DNA of 64,000 nucleotides, from positions 116,580 to 180,579 of the forward strand of contig JAEZOB010000053.1 in assembly GCA_023414355.1 (NCBI GenBank). Direction: 5' to 3'. Position 1 is the first letter of the stretch. Every line of letters starts with the position of its first letter. The notes below the pieces were generated by a model. It was not told the DNA's origin, made no database searches, and saw only the letters and a list, made by a program, of their open reading frames with translations. This DNA comes from Bacillota bacterium. Lineage in GTDB: Bacteria > Bacillota > Clostridia > Lachnospirales > Lachnospiraceae. The translations under genes were made by a program, and so were the position numbers. Below are positions 25,556 to 33,576 of the stretch, in pieces.

Positions 25556-27898
25556 TTAATTCATGCTTACCTTTACGATATAAGTCTCAAAATCTCTACC
25601 ATTTCCTGCCGGAATATCAAATACAACATCACCCAGACTCTTCAGCATCTCATGATTGATATCAGTGTACTTATCTTGCTCCAGCTTTCCGACATAGATA
25701 TAGGAAACCTGATATTCTTTTATCAGCTGTAGCAGTTCTTCCTTACTCAGAGAAGAATAGGTTTCTTCGTCTCCCTCTTTTCTTAATGAGGTATAGATCG
25801 TCTCAATATCTGCTGCCCTGGCATCCACAATCTCAGAGCTGGATTTCCATAACCATTCATGAGTATGCCATCCCAGAATCGTGGGTAGCCCTGTGATTAC
25901 AGAAACTCTCTCGTAATCCGTATAACTGTCCCCATTGGCCTCCAGCACCACAGGAGTTCCGCTGATATGCTCATTGAGCCAATCGGTAGCAAGCGCATCC
26001 TCCGGCATAGTTGTATCCATGAAAGCAGAAGCGTCCAGTCCTTGTTTATCGGCAATTTTAAAGATATTACCATACCAGGCTGAAACGGCATTCTGGACAT
26101 AGGTCAGGGAGAGCATAAAAAGTAACAACCCGGCAAATGCATGTATTCTCTGCGTTTTTGTTCGTCCGTAGCACAGCAGCCGCAATAGGATATATCCGAA
26201 GCACAATCCGAACAGGATAAATGCTTGATAGGTAAGCTTAAACATCGTGTTCGCTCTTTTAAACTCACCCGAATAAATATCCTGAATATATACCAGTTCC
26301 GGAAGTAGTATCAGTCCGCAGGCACATAATCCCAATACCATAATGAATAAATCTGAAACGGGCATCGTTTTTAAGAAATTGATGACTGCAGGTTCCTTTT
26401 TCTCATTTTCAACACCGGCCATTTTAGCCCTGTAATTGGTTATCAATGCAATTATAAAGCAGATAACCACGTAAATTGGTAAGCCCCAAAGGATAAACAG
26501 CTGATGGAACGGTGTTCTGGCATCTACAAGACGGATATGGGTCGATATCTGATCAAAATTCAAGGTAAAAGGAAGACAGATCACCTCAGAAATAATGAAT
26601 ACCGTTATTCCCTGGAAAGCTGTAAGCCAAAGGGCTTTGCCTTTAAAATTATATACAGTCAGGTTGGAAAATAGAATAATCGCCCCTGATACCACATAAT
26701 AAATCGGAAAATCCCAAAAATTTGTCATATGGAACAATCCAATCAGAAAAGAAATCGTAAGGATTGCAGGATGGAATACTTCCTTCCAGTTCGTGATACG
26801 ATCTTCCTTCCTTCTTTGTCTGTCAAGCAGCCAGGCAAAAAGAAGTCCGAGGACAGTCAAAACCAGCATGATATTGATGACATGTGCATGCAGATCCCCT
26901 AAAACGAAGGAATATGCCGGAAATTCATGAATCGTCTTATCCGTAGTCTCCGGATGGTACCCAATATACCTTGTGGCATCAGGGAACCAATACTTTTCCG
27001 TTTTTGCTTCCATACCAAAGAATCTACGTGTGGCAGGCTCAAGCCACCGAAAGACCGGATAATGCATATTTCCTGCAATACACACTCCTCCCCCTGACAA
27101 AACACCACCGAGCACAGGAATAACCCTGTTATTCTTCCCTCTGTTTTTGATAAACTGCAAAGTGACATTGTATCCAAGGGAATAAGAAAGTACCAGAGTA
27201 AATGCCCCTACCATCATCAGCATCAGATTATAAGCATCAGCAACCTTGACAAAGGAAAGCTTTGTCAGATAAACCGCCATATACTGTCCTACATAATAGT
27301 AATTCAACTTCGTACCGGAAAACCAGAAATCCTGGGGAGGCATGTAATCACTTCGCATCATGCTGGTCATGAAGCCGTAATCCATGAACTTTTCCGTTCC
27401 GTATGCTTCCGGTTTAAAACATCGGATATAAGTAAACAGCAAGAAGACTCCGAAAAATAATATTTCCTCAAGCCATATCTCATCAATAATACCGCTTCTC
27501 CATAGAGAGCCTGACAAACCGAAGCCTGCCATTGTATTTTCTCCCGGCTTTTTCTGCTGTCGTGGCTTTTTCTGCAGCCAGAAGAAAAGCACTGCATTAC
27601 CTAACAATCCAGCGGCTACACAAAGAAAACATGACAATGGAGTAAACCTCATAAGCCTGACGGAGGACAACAACCACATTAGATAACTGGTTATTGCTAT
27701 CCCGAAAACTTTACTGAAGAGATAACCCTTATCATGAAAGTTATGAAATAGCACAAAGACCAACGGCAGAAAGATCAATCCTAAGCCTGCTACCACGACC
27801 CACCATTGTAAAAAGGCAATATAATCATCCTGTAATAAAACTTTACCGACGATTATCAATAAAACTGATATTACAAAATAGATTAGCTTCTTTATCAT
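25556..27898 (-). CDS. DUF2298 / Chlor_Arch_YYY family membrane protein (GT-C-like)
   Basis: 780 residues with many membrane segments. The family features are MDYGFMTSMMRSDYMPPQDFWFSG (split here as MDYGFM, PPQDFW), LNYYYVGQY near residue 205, the YIGYHPETTD region and VLGDLHAHV near 340. This matches the 'YYY domain' family PF10060, large polytopic proteins thought to be GT-C glycosyltransferases. A soluble C-terminal part (from about 640) contains GWHTHEWLW and SYIYVGKLE. It lies 28 bases downstream of a dolichol-phosphate-mannose-synthase-like GT2 gene, a usual pairing in which the GT2 charges a polyprenyl phosphate and the GT-C uses it. The substrate is unknown. Confidence 0.88.
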   Translation of the reverse strand: MIKKLIYFVISVLLIIVGKVLLQDDYIAFLQWWVVVAGLGLIFLPLVFVLFHNFHDKGYLFSKVFGIAITSYLMWLLSSVRLMRFTPLSCFLCVAAGLLGNAVLFFWLQKKPRQQKKPGENTMAGFGLSGSLWRSGIIDEIWLEEILFFGVFLLFTYIRCFKPEAYGTEKFMDYGFMTSMMRSDYMPPQDFWFSGTKLNYYYVGQYMAVYLTKLSFVKVADAYNLMLMMVGAFTLVLSYSLGYNVTLQFIKNRGKNNRVIPVLGGVLSGGGVCIAGNMHYPVFRWLEPATRRFFGMEAKTEKYWFPDATRYIGYHPETTDKTIHEFPAYSFVLGDLHAHVINIMLVLTVLGLLFAWLLDRQRRKEDRITNWKEVFHPAILTISFLIGLFHMTNFWDFPIYYVVSGAIILFSNLTVYNFKGKALWLTAFQGITVFIISEVICLPFTLNFDQISTHIRLVDARTPFHQLFILWGLPIYVVICFIIALITNYRAKMAGVENEKKEPAVINFLKTMPVSDLFIMVLGLCACGLILLPELVYIQDIYSGEFKRANTMFKLTYQAFILFGLCFGYILLRLLCYGRTKTQRIHAFAGLLLFMLSLTYVQNAVSAWYGNIFKIADKQGLDASAFMDTTMPEDALATDWLNEHISGTPVVLEANGDSYTDYERVSVITGLPTILGWHTHEWLWKSSSEIVDARAADIETIYTSLRKEGDEETYSSLSKEELLQLIKEYQVSYIYVGKLEQDKYTDINHEMLKSLGDVVFDIPAGNGRDFETYIVKVSMN

Positions 27899-27926
27899 AA
27901 CGGCCTTACCTCACACATTCTTTTCG

Positions 27927-28643
27927 TCAGATTTTCATACGCAGGCTCTTATTAATCTTTCTAAAATCAGTAAAAGCCTGTCTTCCGATGCGGATGATTC
28001 TTTTCATATTAATAGAATTCACTCCACCCTGTCTCGGCCGGAAGGTCACCGGCATATATTTTACTTTCAGATGCTTCTTTGCATAAATGACGGATATCAT
28101 TACATTGGACAGATTGAAGTTCTCCGGTACCAGCTTCAGCTGCTCCTTGAGAACTGATGCGTTCATCAGGCGAAAGGGTGTATTGGCATCCGTGATCCCT
28201 ACATGAAAACATAGCCATAGAACAAACTTCAGAGTTTTTGTTACGAATACACGGGAAAACCCGTCCTGTCTTCCTTTCCGGTGTCCAATCACCATATCAT
28301 AGGAAGTCCTCTGCTCCCAGAAAGGCCAGAATTCCTCAGGAAGCGTCTGTCCATCGGAATCCGTCTGGAAGACATAGTCCGCTCCAGCTTCAACGGCATA
28401 ACGATAGCCATACAGCACGGTTGCTCCGTGTCCACTGTTTGGTTTGGTAATCGGTTCAAAGGCCGGCAGTTCTTTCGCCTGCTCCTTCATGATTCGATAC
28501 GTAGAATCCTTGCTTCCGTCATCCATGATCACCAGTCGACTGCCATTGCCTATCTTCTCAACGATCGGATACCAATCCTTGATAACCCGTTCAATATTTG
28601 CTTCCTCATTATAAGCAGGAATAACGATGAATAATGTGTCCAA
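27927..28643 (-). CDS. GT2 glycosyltransferase (Dpm1-like, soluble)
   Basis: 238 residues, GT-A fold. VIPAYNEEANIERVI (near 7-21), IMDDGSKDSTY (near 39-49) and the DxD-like FQTDSDGQT (near 91-99) are GT2 signatures; DANTPFRLMN near 151-160 is typical of polyprenyl-phosphate mannosyl/glucosyl transferases. No C-terminal membrane segments, unlike the GT2 at 32481. The start is a TTG with GGAGGGG eight bases upstream. It is predicted to charge undecaprenyl phosphate for the adjacent GT-C-like protein (inference from pairing). Confidence 0.9.
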   Translation of the reverse strand: MDTLFIVIPAYNEEANIERVIKDWYPIVEKIGNGSRLVIMDDGSKDSTYRIMKEQAKELPAFEPITKPNSGHGATVLYGYRYAVEAGADYVFQTDSDGQTLPEEFWPFWEQRTSYDMVIGHRKGRQDGFSRVFVTKTLKFVLWLCFHVGITDANTPFRLMNASVLKEQLKLVPENFNLSNVMISVIYAKKHLKVKYMPVTFRPRQGGVNSINMKRIIRIGRQAFTDFRKINKSLRMKI

Positions 28644-28689
28644 TATAAGCCCCTCCGTCCCCTATCAATCATACATTGATTAGGTGTAA

Positions 28690-28776
28690 TTAGTATAGTA
28701 AATATAATAGAGTACAATAAGTATAGTAGGTATAATAGATATAGTAAGTATAGTAAGTATAGTAAGTATAGTAAGT
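28690..28776. repeat. TATAGTAAG 9-bp tandem repeat
   Basis: Four perfect TATAGTAAG units at 28740-28775, preceded by about 50 bases of degenerate copies (TATAGTA, TATAATAG). The 591-base interval 28644-29234 has no gene; besides this repeat it holds element B and AT-rich sequence with no other pattern I can name. Confidence 0.85.
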
Positions 28777-28920
28777 GTAACAACGTACAGTAGATTATAT
28801 ATGTAACATACAGAGGTTAAATAAGTATGATAAGCTTAATGATGTGATAAGGTTAGTAGTGTGATAAGGTAATGAGTACAATAGGTATTGTAATAGATAT
28901 ATTAGTTTGACGTGTATATA

Positions 28921-29041
28921 GATTAAAGTGGCAAAAGCCCCTTCGGTGCTTTTCTGATACAAAAGATTGCTATTGCAAGCTAGCTTGTATATCAATCTTT
29001 TGTATCAGGAAATGTGCGCAGCACCTTTTGCCACTTTAATC
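28921..29041. repeat. Structured intergenic element, copy B
   Basis: A perfect 17-bp outer stem (28921-28937 with 29025-29041) encloses AAAGCCCC-TTC-GGTGCTTT, a perfect 16-bp inner stem (28954-28969 with 28993-29008; loop contains the palindrome CAAGCTAGCTTG) and the right arm GTGC-GCA-GCACC. The short arms match copy A; the two long stems do not. It lies 3' of glf on the minus strand. Confidence 0.8.
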
Positions 29042-29234
29042 GCCGTACATCTCACAATGATCTGACATTAATCCATATACAACTTAACAATAGTCTAACC
29101 TTAAACCCATTTTACATCTCATGATAACTCTATGCCATCTCACATGAATACTATAATAAACTGGCAATATTCCATTAACAATAACATCATTAGTCCTTAA
29201 TAGTGCCTCTTTAATCCGATAATCATCCGCGTAT

Positions 29235-30329
29235 CTACTTTCTGATCCTATCCTCAAAGGCATCCAGTGCTCTGCGGACTACTCCGTCCATATTATAGTA
29301 TCGATATTCTGCAAGGCGCCCGATAAAGATTACATTCTTCTCCTGTTTCATCTCTTCTTCATATAATGCAAACTGTGCCTTGTATTCCTTGGTCGGGAAC
29401 GGATAATAAGGCTCTCCCTCCGCACAGGGGAATTCCTTCCCGATGGTGGTTTTCGCGTGCTTCTGCCAGGTCAGCTGTTTGTATTCTGTAATTCTGGTAT
29501 AGTCATAGTCATTTGGATAATTGACAACAGGTGCTTCCTGAAATTTCTCTGTATCCAAGGTCTCAAACACAAAATTCACACTTCGATAAGCAAGTTTTCC
29601 ATGCTTATAATCATAGAATTCGTCTGTTGCTCCGGTATAAATCAAGGTATCATAGGTAATGTCCTTCAGTACTTCCCGGTAATCCGTATTCAGCAGAAGC
29701 TTAATGTTCTTATTTGCGACCATCTTCTCACACAGCTTAGTATATCCATGGGTCGGCATCCCCTGATATCTGTCCGCAAAATATCTGGTATCCCGATTCA
29801 GGCGAATCGGAATTCTGGAAATCACTGAGGTGTCCAACTCGGCAGGGTCAATCCCCCACTGCTTTTTGGTATAGCTTTCAAAGATCTTCTCGTAAATATC
29901 CTGCCCTACCTTACTTAAAGCCACATCCTTGCTTGTCTTAATCTCCTTGATTTCTACCGCCTGCTTTTTCAGGAAATCCTCTACCTGGGAACAGTCTAAA
30001 TTCAGATTGTAAAGTTGATTGATTGTCTCTACCGTAATCGGCATCGGTACCAGATTACCGTCCACATAAGTTAACACTCTATGCCAAAAGTCGTTCCATT
30101 TGGTAAACTGTGACAGGTACTCATAAACTCCTTTATCATTGGTATGAAAAATATGAGGGCCATAATTGTGTATCAGGATTCCGTCCTCATTGTAGGAATC
30201 GTAGACATTTCCTCCGATATGACTACGTTTCTCGATGACAAGGACTTTCTCATCCCGTACATTTGCTATCCTCTCAGCCATCGTTAGTCCGGCCAGTCCT
30301 GCTCCAACTATCACATAATTGTATTTCAT
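29235..30329 (-). CDS. glf: UDP-galactopyranose mutase
   Basis: 364 residues. FAD-binding GAGLAGLTMAERIA lies near 9-22, and NYGPHIFHTN near 54-63 and the C-terminal FIGRLAEYRYYNMD near 333-346 are Glf signatures. It converts UDP-galactopyranose to UDP-galactofuranose, using reduced flavin. The ATG at 30329 is chosen because GGAGGA lies seven bases before it. Its place among GT2 and GT-C-like genes implies a galactofuranose-containing surface polymer. The family is certain; the polymer is inferred. Confidence 0.97.
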   Translation of the reverse strand: MKYNYVIVGAGLAGLTMAERIANVRDEKVLVIEKRSHIGGNVYDSYNEDGILIHNYGPHIFHTNDKGVYEYLSQFTKWNDFWHRVLTYVDGNLVPMPITVETINQLYNLNLDCSQVEDFLKKQAVEIKEIKTSKDVALSKVGQDIYEKIFESYTKKQWGIDPAELDTSVISRIPIRLNRDTRYFADRYQGMPTHGYTKLCEKMVANKNIKLLLNTDYREVLKDITYDTLIYTGATDEFYDYKHGKLAYRSVNFVFETLDTEKFQEAPVVNYPNDYDYTRITEYKQLTWQKHAKTTIGKEFPCAEGEPYYPFPTKEYKAQFALYEEEMKQEKNVIFIGRLAEYRYYNMDGVVRRALDAFEDRIRK

Positions 30330-30408
30330 GTCATTCTCCTCCAACGTAGCTTTCCTATTAATTTAGTACTTTCTTACTGCACCTTGCTTTATTACCTCAG
30401 AGACTTTG

Positions 30409-32487
30409 TTATTGCCGAGGCTTTGCTGTATCATAGATCGAGGTATTCTCTTCCCCTGTTCCCTCGGAATATACACACTCGTAAGCAGCCTGAATTGTAG
30501 CTTCATTCAGTTGATACTCCTCACTGGATCGGTTTTCATTGTCTACAATGATAAATCGTATTCGATTTGCTTTCACCAGTCTATCCAGCTTCTCCGTGGT
30601 ATCTGCTTCGTACATCTGCTTCACCTGCATCGAACGATAATCTGTATCATAACCGGCAGACCAAGGGTAATAAGGCCACCCCTCATAAAGCATCGCACCA
30701 CCGAACACGGCCTGATTGATGGTATAAGTGTCTGTCAGGAATAAATCCTGCGAGGTACTGTTCTCATCAATCCAATTCGTCAATGGATGTTCCAGCTTTA
30801 GGACAATTGCTCCAAGCTGAGTATTCTTCTTTATTACTGTAGTAAAATCGTAGAGTCCTGTTGCTGTCAGTAGGAAAATCAGAAACACTCCCAAAACCCT
30901 GTACCAAAATTCTCTCCTGTCAAAGATCTTTATAATAATATCTGCAGCAAAGATGCCAAGCAGAATACAGCTCATCATGATATATTTATGATTGACCGTC
31001 ACATCTACCGTCAAAGAGATGGTAAAGGCAAACAGCAGTGGTACACTAAAAGCTATAATTAAGTACCGGTTCACACCACTCTCAATACAGAAGGCTGCTA
31101 GTAATACCCACGGCAGAATGCCCAGCAGACGATCCAGATAAGAAGCAACGCCAAACAGCGTCTTATTCTCAGCAATAAAACCGAACAATAGCTGCGGTGA
31201 TACCGCGTTACCCTGAATAAAAAAGTGTGTCTGCAATGTTGAGATAGCTACGGCAATCACTGCCATTATGAGATATTCCAACCTTCTGGCAGAAACGACA
31301 GCCATGACAAATAATATGATCAGTACACCTATTAACGCCGCCCCATGAAAAAAGCCAAGACTACCAAGCAAAATACCCGCAGCGATGGAAGTTCTGAGAT
31401 CTTTGACTATCCAGCCCACCTTGGTGAAGAATATTGTCTTGAAGGTACTGATTCCCCGGACAACCAGACTATGCCCGCGGCTTCTGTTCTTCTTATCCCT
31501 TTGATTCTCAAAATGAGATTGCTTAATAGCTTCAAACATCTCATAAAGGTGGGGCAAAAACAAAATTAGTAGAAAGAACATCACCGTCAGACCGAAAGCA
31601 AGATGTCTCTGGTTACAATATACATTCAGATTCCATAATCCCCAATCTTCATTAGGCGTGCTACTGACGAAATCGGAGTTATCACGTAATGCCTGTAAGA
31701 TCCCGGTGCCCTTCGGTATCTGTGATATCCAGAGAAACAGACTCTTGGAGCTTCGAAATGCAAAAAACAGACAGGACAGCAGTCCGACTCCGATCCGCCC
31801 GCTGATCTTCACAGCCAACAGATACAGCAGCATAAACGCACTGACAAAGCTTAAGATACTCGGTATATTGAAGGCATAATCAATTCTCAAGCCGAGAAAT
31901 TCCAGATTGCCTGCCAGAAACTGAAACATAAAATGATACCTGATATCCTCACCGGCATAATGAGGATACGTTGTAGGAAAGTTATTCCCGTGGGAAAAGG
32001 ACCTTATCATTCCCACATGCGGTGAAAAGTCGCTAAAAACGGAGATACCGATAAATAACTCATGATCATCCATATAAAAGGTAGTCCACATAAGAATACC
32101 TGCCAATAATAGTACACCGGCAAGAAAGATAAACTCTATGATTACTACTCTCTTATCCTGGCATAGCAGAGAGACCTTTTTTGCTGTTCTTCTTTTTATT
32201 AAGTACACCAGTGCCGTCGCTAGAAAAGCTACCGGCATGACGATTATGTTCGCATAGAATAACGGTTCTTTGGTATTTCTGTTAAGGTAAGCAAGTATAT
32301 ATACCGCCCAAGTAAGGGCCAGTGTTCCTGTGGTATACCAAACCGGAAGAAGCAGCATATATGGACTGACCTTAATTTTTCTTTTCAGGCAATCCGTACC
32401 TGTGATGGCAAATAGCTTAGGAAAAGCAACGCTGCAGATTACCCAGCCAAGGCTAAAGCTAAGCAGAAGATAAAGAACACCTAACAT
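30409..32487 (-). CDS. Large polytopic membrane protein, probable GT-C-type glycosyltransferase
   Basis: 692 residues with about a dozen hydrophobic segments. I do not recognise an exact family. An acidic pair in the first large outside loop (FYMDDHELF, near 137-145) is in the place of the catalytic Asp of GT-C enzymes. The extracytoplasmic C-terminal part has the same layout as that of the DUF2298 protein at 25556 (a WIDE/WLNE stretch, a GW-x-x-x-x-W motif, then RFIIVDNE versus SYIYVGKLE). It starts by overlapping the stop of the upstream GT2 gene (ATGTTAG), which implies translational coupling and a shared polyprenyl-phosphate sugar. It precedes glf by about 80 bases. Confidence 0.72.
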   Translation of the reverse strand: MLGVLYLLLSFSLGWVICSVAFPKLFAITGTDCLKRKIKVSPYMLLLPVWYTTGTLALTWAVYILAYLNRNTKEPLFYANIIVMPVAFLATALVYLIKRRTAKKVSLLCQDKRVVIIEFIFLAGVLLLAGILMWTTFYMDDHELFIGISVFSDFSPHVGMIRSFSHGNNFPTTYPHYAGEDIRYHFMFQFLAGNLEFLGLRIDYAFNIPSILSFVSAFMLLYLLAVKISGRIGVGLLSCLFFAFRSSKSLFLWISQIPKGTGILQALRDNSDFVSSTPNEDWGLWNLNVYCNQRHLAFGLTVMFFLLILFLPHLYEMFEAIKQSHFENQRDKKNRSRGHSLVVRGISTFKTIFFTKVGWIVKDLRTSIAAGILLGSLGFFHGAALIGVLIILFVMAVVSARRLEYLIMAVIAVAISTLQTHFFIQGNAVSPQLLFGFIAENKTLFGVASYLDRLLGILPWVLLAAFCIESGVNRYLIIAFSVPLLFAFTISLTVDVTVNHKYIMMSCILLGIFAADIIIKIFDRREFWYRVLGVFLIFLLTATGLYDFTTVIKKNTQLGAIVLKLEHPLTNWIDENSTSQDLFLTDTYTINQAVFGGAMLYEGWPYYPWSAGYDTDYRSMQVKQMYEADTTEKLDRLVKANRIRFIIVDNENRSSEEYQLNEATIQAAYECVYSEGTGEENTSIYDTAKPRQ

Positions 32488-33455
32488 GACTTATCACCGC
32501 CTTTGATACATTGTGAGATCAGATATCTCGGTCTGGATTTTACTTCCTTATAGATTTTCGTCAGATAGATGCCGATCATGCCAAGGCTGATCATAATGGA
32601 ACTGCCAATGATCAGTTGTAATAGAATGACCGTTGTAAAGCCACTCAGAGCATTTCCCGAAAAATACATAAATAAGGTCTGTATTCCTAAAATAATAGCC
32701 CCGATAAAAAGGCAAAAACCAAGAACGGTAATAAAATGCAGCGGTATGGAGGTATAGGAGGTAATTGCATTCACTGCCAACCTGATCAGGCGAAGCAAGG
32801 ACCACTTGGATTTTCCGTTCACACGTTCAGCAACTTCAAAGCTGATCTGTTTACGTTCAAAGCCGAGCCAGGCTGACATTCCCCGAAAGAAGGTTGCCCG
32901 CTCGGGCATTTCCTTCCATGCCTCAACCACCTTTCTGTCCATCAGCTTAAAATCAGAAGCCTGTCCCAGATTAATATCCGCTGTTTTATAGATAATGTAA
33001 TAAAAGAATTTCGCACAGATTCGGTAGAAGGAGCTCTCCTTTCCTCTGGAGCTTTTGATCCCCTCTACTACATCATAGCCCTCTTCGCGCCATGCTTTTA
33101 CCATCTCCGGGATTAAGGTTGGTGGATGCTGAAGATCGCTATCCATAACCAAAATCATCTCACCGGAGGCATAATCCAGACCTGCACAAAGGGCTGCCTC
33201 TTTTCCGAAATTACGGGACAGACGCAGTGCTGTAACATGATTATTATTAGTTGATAAATCCTTCAACTGCTGCCAGGTATTATCTCTGGAACCGTCGTCT
33301 ATCAGTATAAATTCATAGGGAATCCGATGATCAATCAGGATTTGTTCGATCACACCGACCGAGTTCTTGATATGGCTGCCTTCCTGATATACGGGAATAA
33401 CTAAGGAAAGCTTTGCTTGCTCTGTTCTCTTCTGATTCATAATAACTGCATCCAT
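32481..33455 (-). CDS. Polyprenyl-phosphate GT2 glycosyltransferase with two C-terminal membrane helices
   Basis: 324 residues. VIPVYQEGSHIKNSV, LIDDGSRDNTW and VMDSDLQHPP (the DxD site) are GT2 motifs. NGKSKWSLLRLIRLA precedes two hydrophobic helices near residues 230-255 and 266-290, as in GtrB/ArnC-like bactoprenol glycosyltransferases, which load a sugar on undecaprenyl phosphate at the inner membrane face. The ATG at 33455 has GAGG upstream and removes an unlikely 18-residue leader. Translationally coupled to the next GT-C-like gene. First gene of the glycan cluster. Confidence 0.9.
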   Translation of the reverse strand: MDAVIMNQKRTEQAKLSLVIPVYQEGSHIKNSVGVIEQILIDHRIPYEFILIDDGSRDNTWQQLKDLSTNNNHVTALRLSRNFGKEAALCAGLDYASGEMILVMDSDLQHPPTLIPEMVKAWREEGYDVVEGIKSSRGKESSFYRICAKFFYYIIYKTADINLGQASDFKLMDRKVVEAWKEMPERATFFRGMSAWLGFERKQISFEVAERVNGKSKWSLLRLIRLAVNAITSYTSIPLHFITVLGFCLFIGAIILGIQTLFMYFSGNALSGFTTVILLQLIIGSSIMISLGMIGIYLTKIYKEVKSRPRYLISQCIKGGDKSC

Positions 33456-33576
33456 ATTTTTACCTCGTCCCTCATTGTTAAAGCATTTATAGTATAGCTC
33501 AATTTCCATCCGATGGAAAGTCTTTGAACCTGATTAATTCTTAAGTTTATTTAAAGGTGTTCTGATGTTGTTCGGA

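Noticed and set aside
28550..28783. Frame encoding LLYLLYLLY repeats on the minus strand
   Set aside because: It arises from the TATAGTAAG tandem repeat upstream of the GT2 gene and is not protein-like.
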